Source: a virus
Length of the DNA: 34,752 bases
Virus record (IMG/VR): IMGVR_UViG_3300023174_000402
Span: 1-34,752 of that record
Reading direction: 5' to 3' (one strand)
Positions 1-8,363 of this stretch are shown here, piece by piece. The notes below the pieces were generated by a model. That model searched no databases. It saw nothing but the letters and a program-made list of their open reading frames with translations, and had not been told where the DNA came from. A program made the position numbers and the translations under genes. How positions within the stretch are numbered: the first letter of the stretch is position 1; every line of letters begins with the position of its first letter.

Positions 1-1028
1 CCGTAAATTGCATACCAAGCAAGAGCGTGCTCACGACCGAAGTCAAGAATACCGCCGTCACGAAGCTCAACTGGAAGTGAGATAGCGTGACCAAATGCGT
101 TGTCTCCAATAAAGATTGCAGAGTAGCGGTCGTTAGATCCGTTACCTGTCTTTGTTGAAGGAGTTGTGTAACCTCCACCAGTTGGGTAAACGATAGAAGC
201 TGGATCAACAGCTGTATCTGTGGTGTAGTTTGCACCAGCACCATTTGTTACCTTTTGGATTTGAGTTGTTTCGATGAATACTGTGTCATATAGACGACCG
301 ATTTCACCTAGCATGAAGTTACCTGGAGCTGCGTACTTTGTTACTTCGATAAACTCTGGGTTGTCACGAAGTTTACGGCTTTGGTGTGGATGCACGAATG
401 CAACGTATGTCTCACCAAGACGAGGGATGTTCTTTGTAGCAAGTGTCTCTACTGCATCCTTAACTGTCTTAGGAGTTAGGTTGAATGCGCCGGTCATTGA
501 AGCACGTGTTGTACCCTTTGTACCATCTGCATACCAGTTGTTAACTGCTGATAGGTTTGAACGATCCTCACCGTAGATGACTGAAGATGCAGCCATAAGT
601 GTGTCACGAGCTTGGCCATCAAGGTAGAGAGCCATGTTACGTCCAAGAAGACGTGAAGCTGATGCCATAACGTCATCAAATGATGCGTTAAGAAGAAGTT
701 CTGATACTGCGATTGCATAACCATGCTCTGCAACTGTGATTGAGAACTGTTGCGCTGTCAATGCATTTGTTGACATACGAACGCCTTCAACCAATGGAGC
801 TGCGAAGCCAAGGTTGTTGTAACGCATAAAGTTGATTTGAAGACCTGGTGCTACTCCTAGTTCTGTCTTCTTAACAGCGAACTGTTCGAAGCGAAGAATA
901 GGCATTGATTGGAAAAGAATTTCCTTAGACCAGATGGTCTGAATTGCTTGTGTAAGCTGGCTGTTAGAACCAGAATACGCTGTAGGTGCCGCGGCTAAAT
1001 TGCCGGTACCTGTTACGGCTGATGCCAT
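1..1028 (-). CDS. Major capsid protein, N4-gp56-like HK97 fold (C-terminus off window)
   Basis: Main shell protein of the phage head. Reading leftward from the ATG at 1026-1028, preceded by an AAGGAG ribosome site, the frame stays open to the window edge, giving about 342 residues; the C-terminus lies outside. The translation starts MASAVTGTGNLAAAP and contains LGVAPGLQINFMRYNNLG, APLVEGVRMSTNALTAQQF, a helical ELLLNASFDDVMASASRLLG stretch, and VAFVHPHQSRKLRDNPEF, followed by AIFIGDNAFGHAISL. This pattern (N-terminal arm, xxEGxxP-like turn, long spine helix, A-domain strand with a conserved HP) is typical of N4-gp56 family capsids. The order terminase, portal, scaffold, capsid supports the call. 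Family assignment is from recalled patterns, not a search. Confidence 0.87.
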   Translation of the reverse strand, partial: MASAVTGTGNLAAAPTAYSGSNSQLTQAIQTIWSKEILFQSMPILRFEQFAVKKTELGVAPGLQINFMRYNNLGFAAPLVEGVRMSTNALTAQQFSITVAEHGYAIAVSELLLNASFDDVMASASRLLGRNMALYLDGQARDTLMAASSVIYGEDRSNLSAVNNWYADGTKGTTRASMTGAFNLTPKTVKDAVETLATKNIPRLGETYVAFVHPHQSRKLRDNPEFIEVTKYAAPGNFMLGEIGRLYDTVFIETTQIQKVTNGAGANYTTDTAVDPASIVYPTGGGYTTPSTKTGNGSNDRYSAIFIGDNAFGHAISLPVELRDGGILDFGREHALAWYAIY

Positions 1029-1081
1029 GTCGGTGTTACTCCTTATTCATATATGTTAGGTTGATTTTAAAAGGTAATTGC

Positions 1082-1855
1082 TTACCCGAAGAGTCCCTTG
1101 TTTTGATTGTTTGCTCCTGGGAACAAACGATCTCTGTGCTTTGCGTATTCAGTAACCGACATTGCGGCAATTTGATCCGCGGTGAACTGTTGTTGTCCCG
1201 AGTTGTTTTCCATTGTTGGGGGCAAAGTAGTACTTGTGCCCTTCATATCACGACGAGCATTTTGCATTGCTTGCTGCGCCGATTCCAGGATCTTAGACGA
1301 ACGTTCTCTAAGTCCAGTAATACTATTTTCTATCTCGTCTACACTATTTCCTGAGATTAGATCTACAAGCTCAGGCATAATATTCTCTTGCTCTTCAGCA
1401 AGGCGACGATTACGGTAAGCGGTAAGTTCTGCATACTGACGCTCACGCTCTAGAAGTGCATCTTTACGAGCACCTTCTTGACGAATTTCTTCAAGCTGAG
1501 CTGCCCATTCTTGTTCCTTCTTTTCAAGAAGTGAACGAACATCCATTTCAGATTCAGCTAACTTACGTGCTGCTTCTTCTTTCTCTTTCGCAATTGCGGC
1601 GGCTTCTGCAAGCTGCGCTTCACGATCTTTCTTAAGTAGATTAATTTCTTCCTTGAGCGAATCAATCTGTGGGTACAGTTTTGATTTCTCTTGTTCCCGA
1701 ACTCTTTTAAGATCTACTTCTGTGTATCCTGTTTTTGAATCTGTAACAGGAGATTCTACTGCTTGCTGTGCTGTTGATGCGGTGCCTGTAACTTCAGAAG
1801 CAAATGCTTCTTGAGCTAGTGCACTGTCAACAACGTTTGATGTTGTTTCTGACAT
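1082..1855 (-). CDS. Capsid scaffolding protein
   Basis: Predicted internal scaffold that guides procapsid assembly and is later lost. The 257 residues have the classic layout: an unstructured acidic N-terminus (about 1-45), a long charged coiled coil (about 48-155, rich in E, K, A, R, including KEKEEAARKLAESEMD), a helical middle, and a short basic C-terminal segment ending HRDRLFPGANNQNKGLFG. A basic C-terminal helix binds the capsid protein in known scaffolds such as those of P22 and phi29. It sits directly between portal and major capsid genes, as expected. The start has an AAAGGA ribosome site. No protease motif is visible. Confidence 0.85.
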   Translation of the reverse strand: MSETTSNVVDSALAQEAFASEVTGTASTAQQAVESPVTDSKTGYTEVDLKRVREQEKSKLYPQIDSLKEEINLLKKDREAQLAEAAAIAKEKEEAARKLAESEMDVRSLLEKKEQEWAAQLEEIRQEGARKDALLERERQYAELTAYRNRRLAEEQENIMPELVDLISGNSVDEIENSITGLRERSSKILESAQQAMQNARRDMKGTSTTLPPTMENNSGQQQFTADQIAAMSVTEYAKHRDRLFPGANNQNKGLFG

Positions 1856-1962
1856 GCTTATTCCTTTAGGTTAAGAGGTCGTTGTCCGATTTAATGCCAC
1901 GATGACCTGCGGGTTTGTTTGGTACATAGCCTGACAAACTTTTTACAATTTGTCAGCCTAAA

Positions 1963-3678
1963 TCACTGGTTTTGTTCAGAATTAGGTGTATCAGTTTGGG
2001 TGTTCGCACTCTGTCGAGGAGTTTGACTACCGTATGCTTTTACAACAATTTCTTGCTGAAGTTCTCCAATTGTTTCTTCTTCAAATGGAGTAATAATTCC
2101 TGGCTGTCCTAGTGGACCAGGGCCAGTTCCATCTCCAGGAGCTGCTCCAGGAGGAAGAGTTCCATCAGGCATCATACCAGTAAGTGATGTGATTGCTGAA
2201 TTTATCTGTTGCTTAACAAGAGCGATAGCTCCATCGGCTTTTGCATCCTCAATGAGCTCTGCACGAATTTCTGCAAGTTTCTCATCTGGGAATTCTTCGC
2301 CAAGTTGACGAAGAGCACCTTCACGGCTTTCAAGCTGCATATTCATCTTCTGTTGGATTTCGTTGAGTACAATCAACTTATCTAATGGAAGTGGAGGTGG
2401 CATGTGAATAATTGACTCGTAAGTTATTGGATCTGCAAAATCAAGCTTTGTAAGTTGTCCTGGCTTGATTGGTCCGTTAACCGCTGGGTTATATGTAAAT
2501 AGTTCTGGTTCTTTAAATGCAAGAGTTAGGAGCACTAGCTCGTTAATACGTTGTAGACCCTCTTCGTACTGTACAAGCTTCTGGTGGTAACGATTCATCA
2601 AAGGCTGGTACTGAATAGCAAGTGCTACACCTGAGGTGTTAGAAATAGGTTGTACCTGACCAAGTGCGGTCTCAGGAACACCCACCATTTCATGCATGGC
2701 TGTCTTAAGTACCTTAAGGTACTCCATAGCCCCTTGTAGACCTTGTCCGCCGCCTTCTAAATTAAATACTTGTGCATCTTTAGGTAAACCTGCCCAGACT
2801 TTCTTAGGGCCCTTCTCAAGGCTTGAGGCTTTAGCCCCAGTAATAACTGTTACCGGTGCGGCGTGGTAGTTGATGATGTCCGCAATATCTGTAGCAACTT
2901 CATTGTAATTGCGGTTAAGCGTAATAACGTCGTGGCAATCACTAAGACCCCAAGGAGATCCTGAAACACGGACGTTAGGAATATGAATGACTGGAACTAC
3001 GCCAATTGGATTTGGACGAGAGTCAATAAGCTCGTCGTTAATGTATTCTTCGATACGATCATCAGTCAAGATTTCGGTGTAAGTGTATACCTGGCGTGTT
3101 CCCTCAACTGAAGTTCCCCAAAAGCGGTACTTAAGTTTAAAACGAATTAAACGAGAACGGTCATGCGGGTGAAACTCTGGAAATGCAAAAGAAGAGTTAA
3201 GGGGAAGGATACGTACACGTCCTGGATGAGGACGGCCGGTAGAGTCTTCATAGGCTTCTTCATAAGCAACTTTAACAAAGCAATCACCTGATACTCCGCC
3301 TTGCTGGCCCATTTCCCACAAAATACCGTGCTTGTCATTGTCAATTTCCCACACACGCTTTAATATATCTGGAACGATTGCCTCAGTTTGTTGTGGACTA
3401 CGGAACATAACGCCACGGCTAAAAGTAAAGTTAATAATAAAATCTGTAAAAGCACGGTAATAGTTATATACCATCTGTGACTCGCCAATTTCACGGCGGT
3501 AAGACCAGTGGTGTCCTAGATACATTGCCCAGTTAAGTGAATAACGATTTAGGCGTGGACCGTGTACTTCAAATTCTTCATCAGCAAGTTCCACTAAACC
3601 TAGTGGTGAAATGGAGATGGTTAAGTCAGATGACGCCGCCCGATAACTGGGAGGTGAAAAATCCATACCACCGCTCAT
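1963..3678 (-). CDS. Portal protein
   Basis: Dodecameric ring at the head vertex through which DNA is packaged and to which the tail attaches. The 571-residue length fits siphovirus or podovirus portals. Visible hallmarks are the N-terminal segment with YLGHHWSYRREIGESQMVYNYY, the central GVVPVIHIPNVRVSGSPWG region leading to a long helix (NRNYNEVATDIADIINYHAAP), and the stem and crown segment MHEMVGVPETALGQVQPIS followed by GVALAIQYQPL, a signature of SPP1-type portals. The C-terminal 70 residues are Pro/Gly/Gln-rich and probably disordered. It lies two genes downstream of the terminase in the packaging module. A weak AGGATG ribosome site precedes MSGGMDF. Confidence 0.9.
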   Translation of the reverse strand: MSGGMDFSPPSYRAASSDLTISISPLGLVELADEEFEVHGPRLNRYSLNWAMYLGHHWSYRREIGESQMVYNYYRAFTDFIINFTFSRGVMFRSPQQTEAIVPDILKRVWEIDNDKHGILWEMGQQGGVSGDCFVKVAYEEAYEDSTGRPHPGRVRILPLNSSFAFPEFHPHDRSRLIRFKLKYRFWGTSVEGTRQVYTYTEILTDDRIEEYINDELIDSRPNPIGVVPVIHIPNVRVSGSPWGLSDCHDVITLNRNYNEVATDIADIINYHAAPVTVITGAKASSLEKGPKKVWAGLPKDAQVFNLEGGGQGLQGAMEYLKVLKTAMHEMVGVPETALGQVQPISNTSGVALAIQYQPLMNRYHQKLVQYEEGLQRINELVLLTLAFKEPELFTYNPAVNGPIKPGQLTKLDFADPITYESIIHMPPPLPLDKLIVLNEIQQKMNMQLESREGALRQLGEEFPDEKLAEIRAELIEDAKADGAIALVKQQINSAITSLTGMMPDGTLPPGAAPGDGTGPGPLGQPGIITPFEEETIGELQQEIVVKAYGSQTPRQSANTQTDTPNSEQNQ

Positions 3679-3711
3679 TGATTACATCCTGACTTCATAG
3701 TTGCCCCCAAC

Positions 3712-3978
3712 TTAAACGACGAAACCTGATTGTTTCTTCTTTTTTTCTTCTAATGCTTTTTTACGTTTTTCTTTCTCAACTTCTTCTTGCTTAAAATCAC
3801 GTAACTTCGGATCTACTTGTTTAATAGAATCTACAAAGCCCCCACCTTGTCTTGCGTATTCATTACCAAACCATTTAGCACCTGGAAAACTTAAACCGTT
3901 TGGTTTATGTGAAGGATACTTTGCTTTAGCTTGCGCTAACAACATGTTGTACAACTTCGGATTATTCGGTTGTGCCAT
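3712..3978 (-). CDS. Small basic protein between terminase and portal
   Basis: The function is not recognised. The 88 residues open with a helical, basic N-terminus (MAQPNNPKLYNMLLAQAKAKYPSH), have a Gly/Phe/Trp-containing middle (FPGAKWFGNEYARQGGGFVD), and end in a strongly charged helix made largely of K and E (about 66-84) closing with GFVV. A strong AGGAGG ribosome site fixes the start. The gene lies in the packaging and capsid operon directly upstream of the portal. The charged tail suggests nucleic-acid or protein contacts, perhaps a head-completion or packaging accessory role, but this is inference from position and composition only. Confidence 0.72.
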   Translation of the reverse strand: MAQPNNPKLYNMLLAQAKAKYPSHKPNGLSFPGAKWFGNEYARQGGGFVDSIKQVDPKLRDFKQEEVEKEKRKKALEEKKKKQSGFVV

Positions 3979-4054
3979 GGTTTCCTCCTATATAAGTCTC
4001 CAGCTCCGGAGAAAGGGGTACAGAGCTGGAGACCAGTATAGTCTATCGTATGTT

Positions 4055-4462
4055 TTAGTCTAAGACTGAAGCTGGGTTCATACGTTCCTGGCGTGAGCCA
4101 TTGCGTACAACCTCTTCGATAACAACGGTTGAGTGATCCCCAAAATTACCTTGAGCAAATTCGCCTAAGTATGTTGGAGCTTCGACCCATGCAGCTGATC
4201 CAACATGAGCACGCTCACGCATTGTCTCATCTGCATATTTTTCCATGACGTTCATGTTGTGGTTAGGACGTCCTTCTGGAGTGTCATAACCTTGATCCAA
4301 ACCAAGTTGGAAGTCATTTGGTACATCTGTATCTGTTGCAATACCTTCTTCGAAACGAAGTGGGCCACGAAGGCCTGGTGTTGCAGGTGAAAACTTACGT
4401 TCGTAAGTTGCGCCGACTTTCTCAGGGAACTGAGGTGTTGGGGCGATATTTTCTACTGCCAT
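4055..4462 (-). CDS. Unknown structural-module protein (135 aa)
   Basis: No family is recognised. I chose the ATG at 4460-4462 (MAVENIAPTPQFPEKVG) over the upstream in-frame ATG at 4504 because it alone has a well-spaced AGGAG site. The protein is Pro/Gly/Asn-rich with few long helices. It has a conserved-looking central stretch (QLGLDQGYDTPEGRPNHNMN) and ends NPASVLD. It sits between terminase and the small basic protein in the packaging operon. A minor head or decoration component is plausible, but nothing in the sequence proves it. Confidence 0.75.
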   Translation of the reverse strand: MAVENIAPTPQFPEKVGATYERKFSPATPGLRGPLRFEEGIATDTDVPNDFQLGLDQGYDTPEGRPNHNMNVMEKYADETMRERAHVGSAAWVEAPTYLGEFAQGNFGDHSTVVIEEVVRNGSRQERMNPASVLD

Positions 4463-4549
4463 TTTATATTCTCCTATAGGATTGGGATTGAGGTCCTCAT
4501 GCATATTCTCGCTTCTATTTAGGCATTAGTCAGCCTAAAGAGGTACTTT

Positions 4550-6127
4550 TTAGAAGAAAGGACTTGCTGAAACTTCAATTGTTGGCATAACTAGTTCTTG
4601 AGTAAGAGAGCATGCTAATGCTAATGAGTCTACAAAGTCATCGTGGGCATGGACTTCATCTGGTGCAGCTACCAAAAAGTTAGGGCCTTTGTATTGAACT
4701 TCGGCATCCGTCATCTGTTGATAGAACTTTTTCCAAATACGTAGTCGACGAGTCTTAGCATGGGAAGGCCAAGAAACCATCTGACGTTGAATTAGCGCCT
4801 GAAGATGTTTCCAACGTTTTGATTGCTCTGTAGGGCTTGAGGTAACAGGAATTACTTCAGCACGAGGCATTAAGATCTTTAATCTTCCGGCCACCGCATC
4901 ACCAACACCATTGGCGTCGATTCCTATTGCAAGCACATCATAGGATGATAAGAACTGTTGGATCTGGAAATATTGTTCTTCCCAATCGTCTCCCTGCATT
5001 TCAAGCCAATTTAATACTCTATGATCATAGTAGCCGTACTCATCGGGACGATCCCAATCTACCCACACAACTGTTACAACCGTTGAGTCCATCTTACGTG
5101 CTGGGTCAATTCCAACTACAACTGGAGAACGGTGCCAGGATTTAACAATCTCCTGCGATGTATCACCTAAATCGTCCATGATTGAGGTTGTAACGAACAT
5201 ACCTCTTTCAAGCAACCATTTACAATTGTATGAGAGCTGGAACTCATCAGAGTCCTCACTAATGCGAAGCATTTCTTTCTTAATAAACTTTTCATAGTTA
5301 GGGTTGACCTTTGACACATCTTTCCAGTCCCATTGAAAATGGTTCTGTTTTGCATTACGGCTAGTTTGTCTACGTTTGTTAAATTGAATAGATTTATAAA
5401 AGTTATTTTTGTGAGTTGTAGGGGTGCCTGTTTTAACCATAGTAGCGTTGTAGTAAGCTCCCATAGGAGAAATAGACTTAGCTACTACAAAGTCATCAGC
5501 TTCTTGGCACTCATCAATAATGATGAGATGGAAAGACTTAGATTCAATTTTAGCTCTAGGGTTAGCTGTCATCATCATAAGGCTACTGCCAGAGTTTTTA
5601 AGACGAATGTTTCTTACTACGCCAGGAGTTTTAGCTACCATATCGTCAATCTCAGGATCACCAAGAACATCTAAGGCTGATTCACTTGTTAGGCGAGATA
5701 CTGTACGCCCGTATAGAGTTTCTACCTGTGATTGAACAGGTGCAAACATACCAACCATAATACCATCCCCAAACTTACCAAGAAGCTCTGGGTACATCTT
5801 AGCTAAGCGTGGAAGGATAACCATGAGGGTAGCTACTGTATTAGCAATAGTTTCAGACTTACCGCTCTGACGAGAAGCAAGGGCTGTTATTTCTTCACCA
5901 TCATTAATAATAACCGATTCAATTAATCTACGAGATAAAGGTTGCTGATATGGGTGAAGTTCGTGTCCAACCAAAACTTTCATAAAATCCATGATCTTTT
6001 CTACCAAAACTTTTACAAACTCTTTAGAAAGCTCATCTAAGCCATCGTCTTCAACTTCTTCTTCTAAAACATTACCAAACTCGTCAAAGTCTTCAGGCTC
6101 TAGTTCGTCAAACTCAAGGATACTCAC
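4550..6127 (-). CDS. terL: Terminase large subunit
   Basis: Motor of DNA packaging: an N-terminal ATPase that pumps DNA into the procapsid and a C-terminal RNase H-fold nuclease that cuts concatemers. The 525 residues show an acidic leader (1-35), a Walker A-type loop ASRQSGKSE (about 84-92), Walker B LIIIDECQEAD (about 201-211), a coupling motif around KTGTPTTHKNNF, and nuclease acidic motifs VVGIDPARKMDS, AIGIDANGVGD and HDDFVDSLALA. All key residues appear present. The start codon is GTG (6125-6127), overlapping the TGA of the upstream gene as GTGA, which suggests translational coupling. It heads the packaging and capsid block. Confidence 0.96.
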   Translation of the reverse strand: MSILEFDELEPEDFDEFGNVLEEEVEDDGLDELSKEFVKVLVEKIMDFMKVLVGHELHPYQQPLSRRLIESVIINDGEEITALASRQSGKSETIANTVATLMVILPRLAKMYPELLGKFGDGIMVGMFAPVQSQVETLYGRTVSRLTSESALDVLGDPEIDDMVAKTPGVVRNIRLKNSGSSLMMMTANPRAKIESKSFHLIIIDECQEADDFVVAKSISPMGAYYNATMVKTGTPTTHKNNFYKSIQFNKRRQTSRNAKQNHFQWDWKDVSKVNPNYEKFIKKEMLRISEDSDEFQLSYNCKWLLERGMFVTTSIMDDLGDTSQEIVKSWHRSPVVVGIDPARKMDSTVVTVVWVDWDRPDEYGYYDHRVLNWLEMQGDDWEEQYFQIQQFLSSYDVLAIGIDANGVGDAVAGRLKILMPRAEVIPVTSSPTEQSKRWKHLQALIQRQMVSWPSHAKTRRLRIWKKFYQQMTDAEVQYKGPNFLVAAPDEVHAHDDFVDSLALACSLTQELVMPTIEVSASPFF

Positions 6128-6363
6128 AGATTGTGTCTTTCACTTAAAGTATCTAAAATAGCGCTGAGAGATTCAGCACCTAAACGAGCTTCTTCTAAAT
6201 TATCTTTATATTGTGTTTTTTGCCAAGCAGATAAGTTACGGCCAACGGAATACATAATTTGATCCGTCCAGTTAAGAAGTTCAGGTGTAGGAAGAGATTT
6301 CACCCTACGTTGAATTTTATTTAATTCTTTTATTGTTTTACTTTTTCTTTTAAAGATCTTCAT
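6124..6363 (-). CDS. Small helical protein upstream of terL; possible small terminase
   Basis: Unrecognised 79-residue protein starting MKIFKRKSKTIKELNKIQ. The ATG at 6361-6363 is preferred to a TTG four codons upstream. The protein has a very basic N-terminal helix followed by predicted helices (LPTPELLNWTDQIMYSVGR and the segment after it, ending LSERHNL). Its position directly before terL, with a 4-base GTGA overlap, is where small terminase subunits are commonly found, and a basic helical protein would suit DNA binding. However, it is shorter than most TerS proteins and shows no clear helix-turn-helix, so this role is only a suggestion. Its start overlaps the end of the next upstream gene. 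Confidence 0.7.
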   Translation of the reverse strand: MKIFKRKSKTIKELNKIQRRVKSLPTPELLNWTDQIMYSVGRNLSAWQKTQYKDNLEEARLGAESLSAILDTLSERHNL

Positions 6364-6643
6364 AAGGAGCCCCAAATCTAATTACATCCCAATCAACTTC
6401 GTCTTGTTTCATACTACGACCATTAACAGCTATAGTTAATGCTTGACTTTCAGTATACCGTCTAACCCATTTACCTATAACAAGTGACTTTCTTGTTAAA
6501 GGCAATCTTATACACCAACCTTTACCAAAACGATAAGGTTCGTCAATTTCTTGAGTTTCTGCCCGTTCTATTACTACTGGAGGTTTTACTGGATAAGTCA
6601 TCGGGTGCCAATAAAACTTCCCAACATCATGAGTCTTCGCCAT
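6350..6643 (-). CDS. Hypothetical protein (97 aa)
   Basis: No family recognised. The start MAKTHDVGKFYWHPMT at 6643 is preferred over one 14 codons upstream because it follows a GAGGGA-like site. The protein has a beta-rich middle with many basic and aromatic residues (RFGKGWCIRLPLTRKSLVIG) and the segment GKWVRRYTESQALTIAVNGR, ending GAPYEDL. It overlaps both neighbours by 14-17 nt, indicating a coupled operon with terL. The compact length and strand-like pattern suggest a small single-domain protein. Confidence 0.65.
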   Translation of the reverse strand: MAKTHDVGKFYWHPMTYPVKPPVVIERAETQEIDEPYRFGKGWCIRLPLTRKSLVIGKWVRRYTESQALTIAVNGRSMKQDEVDWDVIRFGAPYEDL

Positions 6644-6908
6644 TAATTTCGCCCGTTCCCTCACACCAGTGGTCTGGTACTTCATGTTCTAATACTATCA
6701 CGGCACACTCTTTACAACGAAAAAGCTTAGGTGATTTAAAATCAGTTTGCGCTGTAGCGCCTCGTTCATGTTCTTCATCAAATGGAATATAATCTGTAAT
6801 TATCTCTGGATCTATAAATAACTCTGCTGGAAATGGTCCTCTAGGTGCATGGGAACTAGATGGTACTGCATGACCTTGTTTTGTAATAATTCTTTGTACG
6901 ATTCGCAT
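6627..6908 (-). CDS. Zinc-ribbon-like small protein, first gene of the packaging operon
   Basis: A 93-residue protein with a cysteine cluster near the C-terminus (FRCKECAVIVLEHEVPDHWC), i.e. CxxC followed 14 residues later by HxC, consistent with a small zinc ribbon. The N-terminal half is Pro-rich with no clear fold. A GGGG ribosome site precedes MRIVQRI. It is the first leftward gene after the divergent region and has a sigma70-like promoter 38-66 bases upstream. Function unknown; DNA or protein binding is the usual role of such ribbons. Confidence 0.7.
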   Translation of the reverse strand: MRIVQRIITKQGHAVPSSSHAPRGPFPAELFIDPEIITDYIPFDEEHERGATAQTDFKSPKLFRCKECAVIVLEHEVPDHWCEGTGEINGEDS

Positions 6909-6945
6909 TTTTACCCCTTTTTTAACATTCTGTGATCTATCTTAC

Positions 6946-6974
6946 ACTATATTTCCGTTTGGCGGTTGCACCAA
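6946..6974 (-). promoter_or_regulatory. Putative sigma70-type promoter for the packaging/capsid operon
   Basis: On the minus strand TTGGTG (6969-6974) and TATAGT (6946-6951) are separated by exactly 17 bases, matching bacterial -35/-10 geometry. It lies just upstream of the first leftward gene (ATG at 6908), in a divergent intergenic region. Prediction from sequence only. Confidence 0.5.
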
Positions 6975-6995
6975 CCCTGTATTTACTGCTAGGAT
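6966..6995 (+). promoter_or_regulatory. Weak candidate rightward promoter for the lysozyme-like gene
   Basis: TTGCAC (6966-6971) and TAGGAT (6990-6995) are separated by 18 bases on the plus strand, overlapping the -35 of the opposite promoter. If real, the transcript has a leader of about 130 nt before the GTG at 7137. The remaining sequence 7000-7136 shows no better pair. Low confidence. Confidence 0.25.
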
Positions 6996-7136
6996 AGATA
7001 TAGGGAAATAAACCTCCCTAACACTAACTACGTAACAAAAGGGTTGCAACTAGCTTGGCAGACAGACGCTGAGCTATTTTTTATCTAGTGACAGTAGGTA
7101 AAAGATTCGGGTTGGCCTTCTAGCCTAGGAGATAGT

Positions 7137-7652
7137 GTGATATTTGATGGAAAAAGAAAACTATTTGTAATAATAATGGCCTTCATATTGGTCTTAACAA
7201 ATACGTTCACTCAAACAGCTCAGGCTGTTAAAGCGAAGGTGACTCCCATGTGCGTGAGTCCCATTATGAAATACTCTAATCTACAAAAGCTTACCAAAGA
7301 GCAGCTTTATGACCTTCTACGCCTAACTGGCTTTACAGGTAATGGTTTAAAAACTGCTTGGGCTGTTGCTATGAAAGAATCCCACGGAAATCCTAAAGCC
7401 CATAATGGCAATGCCAAAACTGGTGATAGTTCCTACGGTATCTTTCAGATCAATGTATATGGGCCTTTAAAAGCCCGTATAAGCCAGTATGGGCTTAGTT
7501 CAGTCGATGACCTATATGATCCCGTAACCAATGCTCGGATAGCCTTTAAAATGTCTTCTGAAGGCAAAAATTGGAAACCGTGGAGAGCTGAGAACCATCA
7601 GAAATATGGTGAAGTAGTTCAATATTGGTTAAAAGCAGTACCCTCGGTTTAA
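7137..7652 (+). CDS. Secreted lysozyme / lytic transglycosylase-like muralytic enzyme
   Basis: Predicted peptidoglycan-cleaving enzyme, likely for host lysis. The 171 residues begin with a signal peptide: basic KRK, hydrophobic core LFVIIMAFILVL, and a probable signal peptidase site after AQA (about residue 29). The mature part has the goose-lysozyme/SLT pattern: TAWAVAMKESHGNPKAHNG with a candidate catalytic Glu in MKES, then SSYGIFQINVYG, and a helical end with IAFKMSSEGKNWKPWRA. The start is GTG at 7137 with GGAG five bases upstream. It is the only rightward gene in the left 15 kb. Export by its own signal would make it a holin-independent or SAR-like endolysin; no CwlM or LysB partner is seen. 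It overlaps the end of the convergent HNH gene by four bases. Confidence 0.8.
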   Translation: MIFDGKRKLFVIIMAFILVLTNTFTQTAQAVKAKVTPMCVSPIMKYSNLQKLTKEQLYDLLRLTGFTGNGLKTAWAVAMKESHGNPKAHNGNAKTGDSSYGIFQINVYGPLKARISQYGLSSVDDLYDPVTNARIAFKMSSEGKNWKPWRAENHQKYGEVVQYWLKAVPSV

Positions 7653-7948
7653 GACTTCTTGCCGGCCCTACGCTTGTTTTCTTTAGCGGTATTTTTACCA
7701 TGAGAAAGCGGGCGTAGGTTTCCGGTTGAATCATCATCATGATTATTGTTCTTGTGATCTACATCCACATTGCGTGGTAACTTTTTACCAGTCTTTTTTT
7801 CATACTTAGCACGAGCAGCATTCTTAGAAGTAGTATGCCACTTACCTGATTTATCTTTGTAATGCTCAACAATGATTTTACGACCACCATTAGCTGCAGA
7901 ACCTTTATATTCTTTACCGCCAGCCACTTCTTTTTTCTTAGTAGCCAT
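7649..7948 (-). CDS. Small HNH-type nuclease-like protein
   Basis: The 99 residues carry a Lys-rich N-terminus (MATKKKEVAGGKEYKG), a linker, then a compact HNH signature: NVDVDHKNNNHDDDSTGNLR followed by PLSHGKNTAKENKR. The DH, central N/LR and final N/H residues fit the beta-beta-alpha-metal fold of phage HNH endonucleases, though without zinc-holding cysteines. Such genes are homing endonucleases or packaging-associated nicking enzymes; here it is far from terL. It is translationally coupled (TAATG) to the 52-residue gene upstream. Confidence 0.75.
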   Translation of the reverse strand: MATKKKEVAGGKEYKGSAANGGRKIIVEHYKDKSGKWHTTSKNAARAKYEKKTGKKLPRNVDVDHKNNNHDDDSTGNLRPLSHGKNTAKENKRRAGKKS

Positions 7949-8106
7949 TATTTTTTCTTTTTCTTTGCTACAGCCATATTATCTATTAGATTTGGATATG
8001 GACGACCTGCAGCTTTAGCCCGTGCTTTAGCAGCAGACTTTTTAGCTGGTGAAAGTTTTTTATCTTTTTTAGATGGATCGGGAGTATCCCAAACTTTTTT
8101 TGCCAT
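7948..8106 (-). CDS. 52-aa Lys/Ala-rich basic protein
   Basis: A short gene read directly from the sequence: ATG at 8104-8106, TAA at 7948-7950, protein beginning MAKKVWDTPDPSKKDKKLSP, with a KSAAKARAKAAGRPYPNL middle and an N-M-A-V-A-K6 end. Extremely basic with Ala/Lys helices, suggesting nucleic-acid binding. Its stop overlaps the start of the HNH gene (TAATG), and its ATG lies at the end of the DUF6321-like gene, so it belongs to a tightly coupled string of small basic genes. Function unknown; a DNA-condensing virion protein is possible. Confidence 0.65.
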   Translation of the reverse strand: MAKKVWDTPDPSKKDKKLSPAKKSAAKARAKAAGRPYPNLIDNMAVAKKKKK

Positions 8107-8363
8107 TAGCAATCCCACTTTCGTAGAGCTAACGCTTTACGAGTTGGCTTACCATTTTTTTCCATAGCGCCAGGCATACCACCCATACGTGCACAAAAAG
8201 ACTTACGACGTGCTGCTTTTTTAGGAGATTTTTTTGCCTCTTTTGCAGATACTGGTGGTTTAAGATTATGCCCCTGTGCTTTAGCAGATGCACGACCCTT
8301 AGCGTTTAATCCGCCTTCTGGGTTTTTTCCTTCTTTACGTTGCCATGCTGGTGATTTAGCCAT
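8106..8363 (-). CDS. DUF6321-like small basic protein
   Basis: Starting at MAKSPAWQRKEGKNPEGG (ATG at 8361-8363; an upstream in-frame start at 8390 is less likely), the protein has the pattern KNPxGGLNAKGRASAKAQGHN-LKPPV, then RRKSFCARMGGMPGAM and NGKPTRKALALRKW. I recognise this as the DUF6321-type family of small basic proteins widespread in aquatic phages; the biochemical role is not established. Its start overlaps the stop of the upstream gene as TAATG. Family call is from memory of the pattern. Confidence 0.75.
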   Translation of the reverse strand: MAKSPAWQRKEGKNPEGGLNAKGRASAKAQGHNLKPPVSAKEAKKSPKKAARRKSFCARMGGMPGAMEKNGKPTRKALALRKWDC